From assembly GCF_004342025.1 (NCBI RefSeq), contig NZ_SLWN01000003.1:496001-560000 (forward strand): a stretch of 64,000 nt of DNA. The letters are read 5' to 3'. Position 1 is the stretch's first letter. Every line of letters begins with the position of its first letter. Of the stretch, positions 1-9,375 are shown piece by piece. Source of the DNA: Kribbella steppae (lineage in GTDB: Bacteria; Actinomycetota; Actinomycetes; Propionibacteriales; Kribbellaceae). The position numbers were made by a program, and so were the translations under genes. The notes under the pieces were generated by a model. That model saw only the letters and a list, made by a program, of their open reading frames with translations. It had not been told where the DNA came from and did no database searches.

Positions 1-99
1 ACCGGCGACACCCGTGGCCAGCAGACCAAGCCATACCAGCACCACCAGCCGACGCCGGCGGAACGCGAACCGGCCGAGCCGGTAGAGGAAGGTAGCCAT
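1..99 (-). CDS. MMPL family transporter, N-terminal fragment (cut by window edge)
   Basis: Only the first 33 codons lie in the window; the gene continues beyond the left edge. The ATG is at 97-99 on the complement. The peptide starts MATFLYRLGRF, followed by an Arg-rich stretch and then a hydrophobic segment (VVLVWLGLLATGVAG). This is the typical amino end of actinobacterial MMPL/RND-type transporters: a short cytoplasmic basic leader entering TM1. Such proteins export lipids or hydrophobic compounds. The two-component system genes lie just upstream on the same strand, and the palindrome at 161-176 matches the one in front of the kinase gene, so the transporter is probably a target of that system. 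Family assignment rests on a short peptide. Confidence 0.72.
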   Translation of the reverse strand, partial: MATFLYRLGRFAFRRRRLVVLVWLGLLATGVAG

Positions 100-160
100 G
101 CCGTCGATCGTTCCGGTCGGCCGTTGTAGCCCGCGTCGGTCAGCCGTGGGCTTCTCGACG

Positions 161-176
161 TACCGCGGACGCCGTA
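161..176. promoter_or_regulatory. Putative response-regulator operator upstream of the MMPL gene
   Basis: TACCGCG-GA-CGCCGTA, an inverted repeat with one mismatch, 62 nt upstream of the MMPL start. It matches the perfect palindrome at 2209-2224 upstream of the kinase gene in sequence and in distance to the start codon, suggesting one regulator for both promoters. Confidence 0.5.
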
Positions 177-180
177 CGAG

Positions 181-879
181 CTACTGCGTCTGCGGTACGT
201 CGGCCGGCAGCGTCGTACCGGGACGGACCAAGCCGGTCTGGTAGGCGAGCACGACCAGTTGGGCGCGGTCGCGGCAGTCGAGTTTCACCATCGCGCGATT
301 GACGTGCGTCTTCGCGGTCGAAGGGGACAGCACCAGGCGTACGGCGATCTCGTCGTTGGTCAGCCCGAGAGCGACCAGGCTGACGATCTCCCGCTCCCGG
401 TCGGTGAGGACGTCGAGGGCGGACGGGCCGACGTCCTGGCCGATCCGCGGCTCGGCCAGGAAACGGTTCATCAGACCGCGGACCGCCTTCGGCGAGAGCA
501 GTGCGTCGCCGCGGGCCACCACCCGGATCGCGTTGATCAGCTCGGCCGGCTCGACACTCTTGCCGAGGAACCCGCTGGCTCCGGACCGGATCGCCTCGAA
601 GACGTACTCGTCCACCTCGAACGTGGTCAGGATCAGCACCCTCACCCCGGCCAGCGCCTCGTCCGCGGTGATCAGCCGGGTCGCCGCGAGCCCGTCGACC
701 TCCGGCATCCGGATGTCCATCAGGATCACGTCGGCCCGCTCGCTCCGGGCCCGTTCGACCGCCTCCCGGCCGTTCGACGCCTCAGCAACGACCTCCAAAT
801 CGGGTGCTGAGTTCACCAGCACCCGGAACCCGCTGCGGATCAGCGTCTGATCGTCGGCCAGCAGCACCCGGATCGTCAC
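181..879 (-). CDS. NarL/FixJ-family response regulator
   Basis: 232 residues. The receiver domain (about 1-120) has the acidic pair (ADD, residues 8-10), the phospho-acceptor Asp55 in ILMDIRMP, the conserved Thr in ILTTFE and the Lys in GKSV. A LuxR/GerE helix-turn-helix follows at about 155-215 (LTDREREIV ... NDEIAVRL ... AKTHV). It starts with GTG and lies inside the 3' end of the kinase gene, so the two are co-transcribed. It should be phosphorylated by the adjacent kinase and bind DNA as a dimer; the palindromes at 161-176 and 2209-2224 are candidate sites. The actual signal is unknown. Confidence 0.93.
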   Translation of the reverse strand: MTIRVLLADDQTLIRSGFRVLVNSAPDLEVVAEASNGREAVERARSERADVILMDIRMPEVDGLAATRLITADEALAGVRVLILTTFEVDEYVFEAIRSGASGFLGKSVEPAELINAIRVVARGDALLSPKAVRGLMNRFLAEPRIGQDVGPSALDVLTDREREIVSLVALGLTNDEIAVRLVLSPSTAKTHVNRAMVKLDCRDRAQLVVLAYQTGLVRPGTTLPADVPQTQ

Positions 880-2149
880 CTACGACTCCCGTCTCGAGAG
901 GAAGAACAGCATGGACACCGAACCCGCCACCGGGCTCGGGGCCCGTCCGCAACTCCCCACCGACCGCTTCCACGCGCTCCCGCATTCCCAGCAAACCGTG
1001 GCCGGCGCCGAGTGGGGTTGAGGAGAGCGCTACGCCAGAGGGGCTGGCCCCGGAGAGTGCAGGCCCGGAGGGTGCGGCGCCGGCGCCGGGCGGCGTGGTC
1101 GACGTTGCCGTCCGGACGGCCGCCGGGCCCGGGGTCGAGGCGGTGTTGGTGATGTCGATGGTCAGGGCGCCCGCTCGGCGGCTCAGGCGGATCTTCGCGG
1201 CCGCGCCCGGAGCGTGTTTGAGGACGTTGGTGAGGGACTCCTGCACGATGCGGTACGCCGTCAGTTCGATCACGTCGGGGAGTGGGCCGAGCGAGTCCGG
1301 CAGTTGCCAGTCGACCTTGACCCCGGCGGCGGCGAACGAGTCGACCAGCGCACCCACTTCGTGCAATGACGGAGTAGGGGCGGTCGGCAACGACGTACCG
1401 GAGCGTCGGAGGACGCCGAGCAGAACGGTGAGTTCCTGCAGGACCGTCCGGCCGCCTTCGCGGACCAGGCTGAGCGCGCGCTCGGCCTCCTCCGGCTGGG
1501 TGCGCAGGACATGCGCGGCGACCCCGGACTGCACGTTCATCAGCGCGATGTGGTGAGCGATCACGTCGTGCAGCTCGTGGGCGATCCGCAACCGCTCCTC
1601 GATCACCCGCCGCTGTGCCTCCTCGTCGCGGGACTGCTCAGCGCGCATCGCGCGTTCCTCCAGCTCCTGCAGGTAGGCCCGCCGATACCGGGTCGCCTCG
1701 CCGATCGCGGCCCCGAACAGCACCACCAGGCCGTTCACCAGGTTCGCGAACAGTTCACCGTCGGTGTAGACCGCTGCCGCGACCACGGTGGCCGCGACCA
1801 CGGACACGATCGCCGACGCCCGGGTACGCCGGTCCGTCTGCAGCACCACCATGTACGCCGAGCACGCCATGAACAGCCCGATCGGGCTCTTCGCCTGCTG
1901 GGTGATGGTGAACGTGACCCCGAGGGCCGTGGTCAGCCCGAGGACGACGACCGGAGCCCGTCGCCGGAACACCATCGCCACCGCGGCGGCGATGACCAGC
2001 GACGCGCCCGACACGGTCAACCCGACCTGTCCATGCTGTCGCTGGCCGAGCACGATCATGTTGAGCACGAGGATGACGAGCGCGAGGCCGCAGTCCTGCA
2101 GTACCGGGGGTACCCGCAGGTCCCGGCACCATCGCGAGAACGCGCCCAT
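782..2149 (-). CDS. Sensor histidine kinase (HisKA_3 type)
   Basis: 455 residues. The amino half has several hydrophobic segments (about 20-155), then a short coiled coil, then the HisKA_3 motif HELHDVIAHH with the phospho-acceptor His at about 194. The HATPase_c domain has an N-box-like segment (IVQESLTNVLKHAPG) and a G-box (GHGLLGMRERV). Two oddities stand out. A roughly 50-residue Ala/Ser/Thr/Pro-rich insert (about 335-385) separates the two ATP-binding motifs. The reading frame also runs 98 nt into the response-regulator gene, ending with a tail unlike the family. A TAG sits in the adjacent frame directly before the regulator's GTG, so a single-base indel near 890 could have displaced the natural stop. 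It partners with the regulator at 181-879. Confidence 0.92.
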   Translation of the reverse strand: MGAFSRWCRDLRVPPVLQDCGLALVILVLNMIVLGQRQHGQVGLTVSGASLVIAAAVAMVFRRRAPVVVLGLTTALGVTFTITQQAKSPIGLFMACSAYMVVLQTDRRTRASAIVSVVAATVVAAAVYTDGELFANLVNGLVVLFGAAIGEATRYRRAYLQELEERAMRAEQSRDEEAQRRVIEERLRIAHELHDVIAHHIALMNVQSGVAAHVLRTQPEEAERALSLVREGGRTVLQELTVLLGVLRRSGTSLPTAPTPSLHEVGALVDSFAAAGVKVDWQLPDSLGPLPDVIELTAYRIVQESLTNVLKHAPGAAAKIRLSRRAGALTIDITNTASTPGPAAVRTATSTTPPGAGAAPSGPALSGASPSGVALSSTPLGAGHGLLGMRERVEAVGGELRTGPEPGGGFGVHAVLPLETGVVGDDPGAAGRRSDADPQRVPGAGELSTRFGGRC

Positions 2150-2208
2150 GACCTCACAGTACGTGTCCGGCCAGGGAACCGCGTCGTCCTTCAGCCGTAT
2201 CCCCGGCG

Positions 2209-2224
2209 TACCGCGAACGCGGTA
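2209..2224. promoter_or_regulatory. Putative autoregulatory operator of the two-component system
   Basis: Perfect palindrome with arms TACCGCG and CGCGGTA and an AA centre, 60 nt upstream of the kinase start. A near copy sits 62 nt upstream of the MMPL gene (161-176). Position and symmetry fit a NarL-type dimer site. Confidence 0.5.
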
Positions 2225-3652
2225 TCAGAGCGCCGAAGCTTGGACAGCCAGCTCTCGAAGGGCCGCGTAGCGGGGCCGCAAGGCTGCGACCCGCTCCACC
2301 TCGGCCTCGACCGGCTTCAGGTGCTCGCCACCCGGCTCGGGCCACAAACCGAGCGCCACGGCGGCGGCACCGCGCGCACCGACCTCGGCCTCCGCGCAGA
2401 CCGTCGTCGGCCGGGCGAAGGTCGCGGTGAGGCAGCGGCGCCACCAGGCGGATGCGTCGATTCCGCCACCGCCCAGGACCACCGAGAGCTCACGCCCGAA
2501 GAGCGAATCCAGCATCCGCAGCCCACGATCGATCTCGAGCGATGCGCCCTGCAGGGAGGCAGCCAGCAGGTCCTCACCGGTGTCGTCGAACGACAGCCCG
2601 AAGTACACCCCCGACCCGCTCGGTACCGTTGCCGGCGGTCGTGTCCCGGCGTGGAACGGGATCGCGATCACCCGCGACGCCCCGATCTCGACACCGGTCG
2701 GCTCGTGGTGCTCCTCGTCCAACTGCAGTACGCCGGTCAGCCACGCATGCAGATTGCCCGCGGCCGAGAACGCCATCCCGGTCACCGCACTCTCGTCGTC
2801 GACCCGGTAACGCCACAGTTCCCACGGCAACTCAGGGGCGTCGGCGATCGGATGCACCACCCGTACGGCGGCTGACGTCCCCACGGTCACCGCTGCCGTC
2901 GTGTCGTCGTACCCGCCGGAACCGACGTTCGACGCGGCGCCGTCACCGGTCGGCGGATGCACCGGTACGCCGACCAGCCCGGGCCAGCGGCGTCCGAACT
3001 CCGACGACAACAAGCCGGTCCACCCGGTCGGAACGATCGGCGGCAACAACTCGGCCTTGGCGCCGGCGATCTCCAGCGCTTCCTCGTCGTACTCACCGCG
3101 GGCGAGGTCGAGCGTGCCGGTCCCGGACGCGATCGACACCGACGTGACCCGCTCGCCGGTGAGCCGCTCCAGCACCAGGTCCGGCAGACCCGCGAAGCCG
3201 GCCGGCGACCCTTCGGACAGCAACCAGGGGATCCGCCGCGTCCAGTAGAGCCGATGCAGCCAGGACCCCGTGCGGGCATGGAACGCGTGCTCGTCGAACG
3301 ACGGCCCGAGGTCCAGCTCGACCGACCGGGTGTCCGCCCAGGTGATCACCGGCGTCAGCGCCGTGCCCCTGTTGTCCAGGGCAACGATCGAGTGCCACTG
3401 TGAGGAGATCACGATCGCGCCGATGTCGTTCAGGTGCCCGTTCTGCTGCAGCTCGTCCACGCAGCCGAGCAGCCCCTCGACGTACTCGTGCAGGTCCAGC
3501 GTCGCCGAGCCTCCGGTCGCGTAGGTCGGCGAGATCTTGTATCGCGCCAACGCTCCCGGGACGGGCGTGGCGTCGGCGGCCGACAGCACCAGTGCGCGGG
3601 CAGACGACGTACCGAGATCGAGTGCGAGCACCGGGCCGTCAGTCTTCGTCAT
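2225..3652 (-). CDS. FGGY-family carbohydrate kinase (gluconokinase-like)
   Basis: 475 residues, the usual FGGY length. The amino end has the phosphate-1 motif [19 protein letters not shown] resembles the substrate-side Trp-Ala-Asp motif of gluconate/xylulose kinases. [14 protein letters not shown] near residue 405 is the second ATP-binding glycine motif. The enzyme should phosphorylate a sugar or sugar acid with ATP; gluconate is the best guess from overall resemblance, not proven. The start overlaps the 3' end of otsA by 14 nt, making it the last gene of a four-gene operon (amidase, oxidoreductase, otsA, kinase). Confidence 0.85.
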   Translation of the reverse strand: MTKTDGPVLALDLGTSSARALVLSAADATPVPGALARYKISPTYATGGSATLDLHEYVEGLLGCVDELQQNGHLNDIGAIVISSQWHSIVALDNRGTALTPVITWADTRSVELDLGPSFDEHAFHARTGSWLHRLYWTRRIPWLLSEGSPAGFAGLPDLVLERLTGERVTSVSIASGTGTLDLARGEYDEEALEIAGAKAELLPPIVPTGWTGLLSSEFGRRWPGLVGVPVHPPTGDGAASNVGSGGYDDTTAAVTVGTSAAVRVVHPIADAPELPWELWRYRVDDESAVTGMAFSAAGNLHAWLTGVLQLDEEHHEPTGVEIGASRVIAIPFHAGTRPPATVPSGSGVYFGLSFDDTGEDLLAASLQGASLEIDRGLRMLDSLFGRELSVVLGGGGIDASAWWRRCLTATFARPTTVCAEAEVGARGAAAVALGLWPEPGGEHLKPVEAEVERVAALRPRYAALRELAVQASAL

Positions 3653-5036
3653 GCAGTGCCTTCAGGAAGCTCGCGGCCCAGACGTTCACGTCGTGCTGGG
3701 CGAGGTGCTTGCGCATCGCCTTCATCCGGCGGCCGAGCTGGCGGTCGTCGGTGTTCATCGCGTCGACGATGGTGTCCTTCATCCCGTTGATGTCGTGCGG
3801 GTTCACCAGGAACGCCTGACGGAACTCGTCCGCGGCGCCGGCGAACTCGCTCAGCACCAGTGCGCCGGTGTCGTCGTACCGGCAGGCGACGTACTCCTTG
3901 GCGACCAGGTTCATGCCGTCACGCAGCGGCGTCACCACGGCCACGTCGGCGGCCCGGAACAGGGCGGCCATCTCGGTCCGCGAATACGACGTGTGCAGGT
4001 AGTTGATGGCCGGCGTACCGATCCGGCCGTGCTCACCGTTGATCCGGCCGACCAGCAGCTCGATCTCGTCCCGCAGCACGCGGTACTGCTCGACCCGCTC
4101 GCGCGACGGTGTCGCCACCTGGACGAACACCGCGTCGTCGACCGAGACACGCTTCTCGTCCAGCAGTTCGCCGAACGCGCGCATCCGCTGCCGGATGCCC
4201 TTGGTGTAGTCGAGTCGGTCGACGCCGAGCAGGATGTGGGCGGGGTCGCCGACCTCCCGGCGGATCTCCGCGGCGCGGACCTCGGTCTCAGGCTGGCGGG
4301 CCAGGCTCTCCAGCTCGCCGACGTCGATCGAGATCGGGAACGCCTTGGCCCGGACGATCCGGTCGTCGGGCAGGTGGATCCGGTCGCCGCGGGTGCGCAG
4401 GCCCATCCGGTTGCGGGCCAGCCGGGCGAAGTTCGAGGCGGCACCGGGTCGCTGGAAGCCGACCAGGTCCGCACCCATCAGCCCGTCCAGGATCTGCCGC
4501 CGCCACGGCATCTGCGCGAACAGCTCGGTCGGCGGGAACGGGATGTGCAGGAAGAACCCGATCCGTACGTCGGGACGCAGCCGGCGCAGCATCGCCGGGA
4601 CCAGCTGCAGCTGGTAGTCGTGCACCCACACGTCGGCGTTGTCCTCGGCGGCGTCCGCGGCGGCCTCGGCGAACCGCCGGTTCACCGCGACGTAGGACTC
4701 CCACCACTCCCGGTGGAACTCCGGTGCCACGATCACGTCGTGGTACAGCGGCCAGAGCGTCGCGTTCGAGAAGCCCTCGTAGTACAGCTGGACGTCCTCG
4801 GCCGTCAGCATCACCGGGACCAGGTGCATGCCGTCGTTGTCAAAGGGATCGACCTTCTCGTCGGCGCTGCCGGTCCAGCCGATCCAGGCACCGTGGTGAC
4901 CCTGCATCACCGGTGCCAGCGCGGTCACGAGCCCGCCGGGGCTCCGCCGCCACGCAGTACTGCCGTCGGGCATCTCGATCCGGTCGACGGGAAGGCGATT
5001 GGCCACCACTACGAAGGAACTACGTCCGTTCGGCAT
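3639..5036 (-). CDS. otsA: Alpha,alpha-trehalose-phosphate synthase (UDP/GDP-glucose dependent)
   Basis: 465 residues, glycosyltransferase family 20. It makes trehalose 6-phosphate from a nucleotide-glucose and glucose 6-phosphate in the cytosol. Diagnostic pieces: VANRLPVDR at the amino end, [12 protein letters not shown] and GAWIGWTG (donor/acceptor loop), [15 protein letters not shown] (residues about 135-150), [20 protein letters not shown], and the late [10 protein letters not shown] sugar-nucleotide motif. The phosphatase needed for the next step is encoded 3.5 kb away on the other strand (8542-9375). It overlaps the kinase gene by 14 nt and follows the oxidoreductase gene after 6 nt. 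Confidence 0.96.
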   Translation of the reverse strand: MPNGRSSFVVVANRLPVDRIEMPDGSTAWRRSPGGLVTALAPVMQGHHGAWIGWTGSADEKVDPFDNDGMHLVPVMLTAEDVQLYYEGFSNATLWPLYHDVIVAPEFHREWWESYVAVNRRFAEAAADAAEDNADVWVHDYQLQLVPAMLRRLRPDVRIGFFLHIPFPPTELFAQMPWRRQILDGLMGADLVGFQRPGAASNFARLARNRMGLRTRGDRIHLPDDRIVRAKAFPISIDVGELESLARQPETEVRAAEIRREVGDPAHILLGVDRLDYTKGIRQRMRAFGELLDEKRVSVDDAVFVQVATPSRERVEQYRVLRDEIELLVGRINGEHGRIGTPAINYLHTSYSRTEMAALFRAADVAVVTPLRDGMNLVAKEYVACRYDDTGALVLSEFAGAADEFRQAFLVNPHDINGMKDTIVDAMNTDDRQLGRRMKAMRKHLAQHDVNVWAASFLKALHDED

Positions 5037-5042
5037 CTGCTG

Positions 5043-6044
5043 TTATCCACCCAGGTCTTCGTTGTCACCGGGGTACCTGACCCCGATCTGTCTACGGGTC
5101 TCGTCGAGCAGCTCGAGGATCTCGATCGTCGCGGCATGCGGCAGTGTCGGAACCTCGACGAGTCCGTCGCGCAGCGCACGCATCACGTCCCCCGCCTCAT
5201 AGTGGTACCCAAGCCCATGCGTCGGTACGTCGATCCGCTCCTGACCGGACGCCGTACTGCGCACGTAGTACTCAGGATGGTGGAAGCGGTGCGGAAGCAA
5301 CAGGCTGCCGTCCGGACCGCTCACCGCGGCTGTCCACGGATTCTGCGAGCGCAGGCCGCTGGTCAGGGCGGCGACCGCGCCGGAGTCGTACCGCCAGGCC
5401 ATCGCCACGTTGAGGTCGACGCCGTCCTCGTTGAGCGAGCCGACCGCCTTCACCTCGGCCGGTCGACCGAGCGCCATGTAGGTGAACGTCATCGGGTAGA
5501 TGCCGCCGTCCATCAGCGAGCCGCCGCCCAGCGCGGGGTCGAGCAGGCGGGCGGGCAGCGACGGCTTGTGGAAGGCGAAGTCCGCGACGACCTGCTGCGG
5601 CTCGCCGATCACACCGCCGGCCAGATCGGCGAAGTACGCCTGGATGACGGGGTTGGTCCGCATCCACATCGCCTCGGCGAACAGCGTCTTGTGCTCGGCC
5701 GCGACCGCGATCAGGTCCCGCGCCTGCTGTGCGGTCAGCGTGACCGGCTTCTCGCACAGGACCGCGATCCCGGCCTGCAGGGCGGCCCGGGCGACCGCGT
5801 AGTGCTGTGGGTGTGGTGTACCGATGTAGATCACGTCGACCGTGCCGGAATCGAGCAGCCGGCGATAGTCGTCGTACGCGTGCTCGATGCCGAACTCGGC
5901 GGCGAATCGGTCGGCGTTGCCCTGGGAACGGGACGCGACGGCGGTCACCACGGCGTCGTCGGGTAGTAGCTTCAGATCCCTCGTGAACGACGTGGAGATG
6001 TTGCCAGTAGCAACTATGCCCCACCTGACGCGATCTACACCCAC
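5043..6044 (-). CDS. Gfo/Idh/MocA family NAD(P)-dependent oxidoreductase
   Basis: 333 residues from a GTG start ([16 protein letters not shown]). The Rossmann glycine motif is slightly divergent (GIVATGNIS). The family signature CEKPVTL holds the conserved Lys, and a carboxy-terminal alpha/beta dimer domain follows. Such enzymes oxidise sugars or related polyols; the substrate cannot be named from sequence. The start lies 10 nt inside the amidase 3' end and otsA follows after 6 nt, so all are co-translated. Confidence 0.88.
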   Translation of the reverse strand: MGVDRVRWGIVATGNISTSFTRDLKLLPDDAVVTAVASRSQGNADRFAAEFGIEHAYDDYRRLLDSGTVDVIYIGTPHPQHYAVARAALQAGIAVLCEKPVTLTAQQARDLIAVAAEHKTLFAEAMWMRTNPVIQAYFADLAGGVIGEPQQVVADFAFHKPSLPARLLDPALGGGSLMDGGIYPMTFTYMALGRPAEVKAVGSLNEDGVDLNVAMAWRYDSGAVAALTSGLRSQNPWTAAVSGPDGSLLLPHRFHHPEYYVRSTASGQERIDVPTHGLGYHYEAGDVMRALRDGLVEVPTLPHAATIEILELLDETRRQIGVRYPGDNEDLGG

Positions 6045-7438
6045 TGTGTGAACTCCGGGGTCGGGAACGGTCCGTCTGCTGTGATTCTCGCGGTTTCGAA
6101 GGCGTGAGCCAAGCGAATGAGCGTGGCATCACTCCGGCCGGTACCGCTGAAGGTGATCCCGACCGGCAGTCCGGCGACCAGTCCGGAGGGCAGCGAGAGC
6201 AGCGGATAGCCCGCCAGGGCGGCGTGGGAGGACGAGCTGCCGAGTACGTGGTCGCCGTTGACCAGGTCGATGGTCCAGGCCGGCGAGTACGACGGGGTAA
6301 CCAGAGCGTCCAGTTGGTTGTCCCGGAGCAAATTGTCGATGCCGTCCCGGCCGGCCCGGAGTGCGGTCAGCCGGGAAGCCACATAGATCGGGGCGTCGAG
6401 GCCCTCGGTGGCCGCGGCCCTCTCGAACAGCTCCTGGCCGAACCACTCGAGCTCGACGTCCGCATGCTCTTTGTTGAAAGCGATCAGATCGTCCAGCGTG
6501 CGCGGGCCGCCCGGAGCGCGGGTAGCCAGGTACGCCGCCAGATCGACCTTCAGCTCATGCGCGAGCACCTGCAACTGGTCCTCTTCGCCACCAGGTGTCG
6601 GTAGCGACAGGTGGTCGACCAACGTGGCCCCGCACTGGCTGAGGATCCCCAGCGCGTGCTCGGTGGCCTGATCGAGCCCAGGGGAGTACCCCCACAGCGG
6701 TCCCCTCGGCACGCCGATGCGCACGTTGCTGAGGTCCGTACCACGGCAGTGCTCGGTGTAGTCGGTGCCGCCGCCTGTCAGCACGGTCAGCAGAGCTGCA
6801 GCCTGGGTGACCGTCCTGGTCATCGGCCCAGCGGTGTCCTGCGAGTGAGAGATCGGCACGATGCCCCGCTGCGGGATCAGCCCGACTGTGGGCTTCAGGC
6901 CGACGATGCCGTTCAGTGCGGCGGGGCAGACGATCGATCCGTTGGTCTCGGTCCCGATGGCATAGTCCGCCAGGCCTGCGGCGACCGCTGCGCCCGATCC
7001 ACTCGAGGAGCCGCCGGCAGAGCGGTTCAACGCGTACGGGTTGCGTGTCAGGCCGCCGTACGCGCTCCAACCGGAGGAGGACGCCGAGCCGCGGAAGTTG
7101 GCCCACTCACTCAGGTTGGACTTCCCCAGGACGACGCAGCCGGCCTCACGCAGCCGCCGTACGAGCGGAGCGTCCTCCGGTGGTGGCGGCTGGTCGGCCA
7201 GGATCAGCGAGCCGGCTGTGGTCGGCAGGTCGGCGGTGTCGATGTTGTCCTTGACCAGGACGGGGACGCCGTGCAGCGGGCCACGGACTCGACCTTCGTC
7301 ACGCTCGGTGTCGAGTTGGGCGGCATGGGTGAGAGCGGCGGGATTGGGAGTGCAGATGGCGTTGACCAGCGGGTCCACCTCACGGCTCCTGGCCTGCAGC
7401 TCTTCTACCAGCGCCACGCTGGAGAGAGTTGAGCTCAC
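6035..7438 (-). CDS. Amidase (amidase signature family)
   Basis: About 467 residues from a GTG at 7436-7438, which is preceded by an AGGATCGAGGGG stretch that can serve as ribosome site. A longer frame opens at 7534, but its first 32 residues are Arg/Ser-rich, unlike the family, and would cover the divergent promoter region. The Ser-cisSer-Lys triad is visible: Lys in VLVKDNIDT, the Gly/Ser-rich block [14 protein letters not shown], and the nucleophile region [10 protein letters not shown]. It hydrolyses an amide or acts as an amidotransferase-like enzyme; the substrate is unknown. First gene of the operon with the oxidoreductase, otsA and the kinase. Confidence 0.88.
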   Translation of the reverse strand: MSSTLSSVALVEELQARSREVDPLVNAICTPNPAALTHAAQLDTERDEGRVRGPLHGVPVLVKDNIDTADLPTTAGSLILADQPPPPEDAPLVRRLREAGCVVLGKSNLSEWANFRGSASSSGWSAYGGLTRNPYALNRSAGGSSSGSGAAVAAGLADYAIGTETNGSIVCPAALNGIVGLKPTVGLIPQRGIVPISHSQDTAGPMTRTVTQAAALLTVLTGGGTDYTEHCRGTDLSNVRIGVPRGPLWGYSPGLDQATEHALGILSQCGATLVDHLSLPTPGGEEDQLQVLAHELKVDLAAYLATRAPGGPRTLDDLIAFNKEHADVELEWFGQELFERAAATEGLDAPIYVASRLTALRAGRDGIDNLLRDNQLDALVTPSYSPAWTIDLVNGDHVLGSSSSHAALAGYPLLSLPSGLVAGLPVGITFSGTGRSDATLIRLAHAFETARITADGPFPTPEFTQWV

Positions 7439-7482
7439 CCCCTCGATCCTGCCAGAGTGGGCGCGTCCGGGAGTCCGCCTGA

Positions 7483-7499
7483 CGACACGTTCCGTGTCG
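7483..7499. promoter_or_regulatory. Palindrome between divergent amidase and DUF3263 genes
   Basis: Perfect inverted repeat with arms CGACACG and CGTGTCG and a TTC centre, in the 148-bp divergent intergenic region. Its location suits a site controlling either or both promoters. The regulator is unknown and no second copy was seen. Confidence 0.35.
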
Positions 7500-7586
7500 C
7501 CTGACCGGTGAATGACATCGCTGTTGTTCAGCACGTACAGTGGAGCGCGGACGGACGATCACCGACCGCACAGGAGTCATCAGCAG

Positions 7587-7928
7587 ATGGACAGCGCCAA
7601 CGCCAGCTCCCCCGGCCCCGCCGAAGCTGCGTCGCCAACTGCCGACCGGGGCGGTGGGGCGGGGGAGCTGGGCATGGCCGGACTCTCCGAGCGTGACGGC
7701 GCGATCCTCGCCTTCGAGCGGCACTGGTGGAAGTACGCCGGCGCCAAGGAGCAGGCGGTCCGGGATCAGTTCCAGATGTCCGCGACCCGGTACTACCAGG
7801 TGCTGAACGCGCTGATCGACCGGCCCGAGGCGCTTGCTCACGACCCGCTGCTGGTGAAACGGCTGCGCCGATTGCGCGCCGCCCGGCAGCGAGCCCGCTC
7901 CGCACGCCGCTTGGGTATCGAGGTCTGA
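7587..7928 (+). CDS. DUF3263 family protein
   Basis: 113 residues from the ATG at 7587, preceded by GGAG at suitable distance. An upstream in-frame ATG at 7512 would enter the divergent control region. After a low-complexity Ala/Ser/Pro/Gly leader comes the conserved actinobacterial block LSERDGAILAFERHWW ... FQMSATRYYQVLNALID, a small helical fold resembling a degenerate sigma-70 region or HTH, ending in an Arg-rich tail. Function is unknown; nucleic-acid binding is plausible from the basic tail (inference). The LytR_C protein gene follows 2 nt later and is linked in turn to otsB. Confidence 0.82.
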   Translation: MDSANASSPGPAEAASPTADRGGGAGELGMAGLSERDGAILAFERHWWKYAGAKEQAVRDQFQMSATRYYQVLNALIDRPEALAHDPLLVKRLRRLRAARQRARSARRLGIEV

Positions 7929-7930
7929 AG

Positions 7931-8545
7931 ATGCCCCGCCCGACGGACGACAGGGGCCAGGTCCTCTCGTCCCTCGTCGCAGTGCTCGCCGTCGTCGCGA
8001 TCGTCGCCGGACTGCTGGTGCTGTTCGGCACCCGTGGCGACGACAGCACCGCGGACGAGGGGGCCGGGACGAGTACCCCGTCGCCGAAGCCGACCGATGC
8101 GCCGTCGACGGTCGGCGCCAGCGTGCCCAGGCCGACCGCTGCGAGCACCACACCGACACCGACTGCGCAGCCGACGAGTGAGCCGACCGCAGAGCCGACG
8201 ACCGCGACTCCTGCCACGCAGCCCCCGGCTACTCAGCCGCCGGCGACGCAGCCGACCACGATCCCGCCGGCGCAGCGTCCGGCGGTCGAGATCTACAACA
8301 ACACTGTGCGCAAGGGCCTGGCCGACTCGGTCGCCGGCCGCGCGCGGCAGGCCGGCTGGACCGTCGCCGGTGCCGACAACTGGCGCGGCAAGATCGCCGG
8401 CAGCACCGTCTACTACCCGCCGGGCATGCTCGCCGCCGCCAACCAGCTCGCCCGGGACCTCGGCATCGGCCGGACCAAGGGCGCGCTGGACAACATGAAG
8501 AAGGACCGCCTCACCGTGATCCTCACCTCGGACTACGCCGGATGA
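7931..8545 (+). CDS. Membrane-anchored LytR C-terminal-domain protein
   Basis: 204 residues. A short cytoplasmic start (MPRPTDDRGQ) leads into one transmembrane helix (about 11-36). A long Thr/Pro/Ala-rich extracellular linker (about 45-115) follows, then a LytR_C domain beginning VEIYNNTVRKGLADSVAGR and ending in LTVILTSDYAG. LytR_C domains accompany enzymes that attach polymers to peptidoglycan. This protein has only the anchor and accessory domain, so a cell-wall role is inferred. The stop overlaps the start of otsB in an ATGA, implying coupling. Confidence 0.85.
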   Translation: MPRPTDDRGQVLSSLVAVLAVVAIVAGLLVLFGTRGDDSTADEGAGTSTPSPKPTDAPSTVGASVPRPTAASTTPTPTAQPTSEPTAEPTTATPATQPPATQPPATQPTTIPPAQRPAVEIYNNTVRKGLADSVAGRARQAGWTVAGADNWRGKIAGSTVYYPPGMLAAANQLARDLGIGRTKGALDNMKKDRLTVILTSDYAG

Positions 8546-9375
8546 GTACTCCGACCATCCAGACCGAAGCCGGTCGTGAGGGCTGGGAGGCGATCGTCGC
8601 CGACCCGGCCACCGCGGTGATCTCGACGGACTTCGACGGCGTCCTGTCCCCACTGGTCGAGGACCCGGCCCGGGCTCGCCCGGAGGAGGGCGCTCTCGAC
8701 GCACTGGCCCGGCTGGCCGCCTCGGTGCAACAGGTCGCGATCGTCACCGGTCGCCCGGCCCTGGTCGCTACCGAGCTCACCGGTGTCACTGGCCACCCTG
8801 GTCTCGGGCGTCTCGTCGTACTGGGGCACTACGGGCTGGAGCGGTGGGAGGCGGCGACCGGGAAGGTGACGAGCGACCCGGTGCCGGCCGGCGTCGCCGA
8901 AGCGCGCTCCAGGCTTCCCGAGTTGCTGCAGGAGCTCGGGGTCCCTGATGCCTTCGTGGAGGACAAGGAGAGCTCGCTGGCGGTCCACACCCGTCGGCTG
9001 CCCGATCCGGTCGGTGCGTTCGAGAGACTGCGTACGCCGCTGACGGAGCTGGCCGAGTCGACAGAGCTGCGGCTGGAGCCGGGCAACCTGGTGCTGGAGC
9101 TGCGGCCGCCGGGTATCGACAAGGGAGTCGCTCTGCGCCGCCTGCTCGAGTCCACCGGTGCCCAGTCGATCCTGTACGCCGGTGATGACCTTGGCGACCT
9201 GGCGGCGTACCGGGCGATCGAGGAGCAGCGCAAGGCCGGTCTGCGCGCCGTACTGCTGGCCACCCGCTCCTCGAACGCGACCGAGCTGATCGAGGCCGCG
9301 GACATCGTGGTGGACGACCCGACCGGTGTGGTGACCGTGCTCACTGCGCTTTCGGACGCGATCGCCGCCCGCTGA
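8542..9375 (+). CDS. otsB: Trehalose-6-phosphate phosphatase
   Basis: 277 residues, HAD superfamily. It removes phosphate from trehalose 6-phosphate, the product of OtsA. HAD motif I is STDFDGVLSPLV (the nucleophile Asp and its +2 Asp), motif II VAIVTGRP, and the late acidic motif YAGDDLGDLAAYRAI coordinates Mg2+. GIDKGVALRRLL supplies the conserved Lys. The gene overlaps the LytR_C gene by 4 nt and its 3' end overlaps the convergent gene at 9341-9808 by 35 bp. Having otsA and otsB on opposite strands 3.5 kb apart means the two steps are not in one transcript. Confidence 0.95.
   Translation: MSTPTIQTEAGREGWEAIVADPATAVISTDFDGVLSPLVEDPARARPEEGALDALARLAASVQQVAIVTGRPALVATELTGVTGHPGLGRLVVLGHYGLERWEAATGKVTSDPVPAGVAEARSRLPELLQELGVPDAFVEDKESSLAVHTRRLPDPVGAFERLRTPLTELAESTELRLEPGNLVLELRPPGIDKGVALRRLLESTGAQSILYAGDDLGDLAAYRAIEEQRKAGLRAVLLATRSSNATELIEAADIVVDDPTGVVTVLTALSDAIAAR

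Noticed and set aside
3537-5966. 809-codon open frame on the plus strand
   Set aside because: It is the antisense shadow of otsA and the oxidoreductase gene; the translation is Arg/His/Gly/Val-rich with no domain, and both minus-strand genes have clear motifs.
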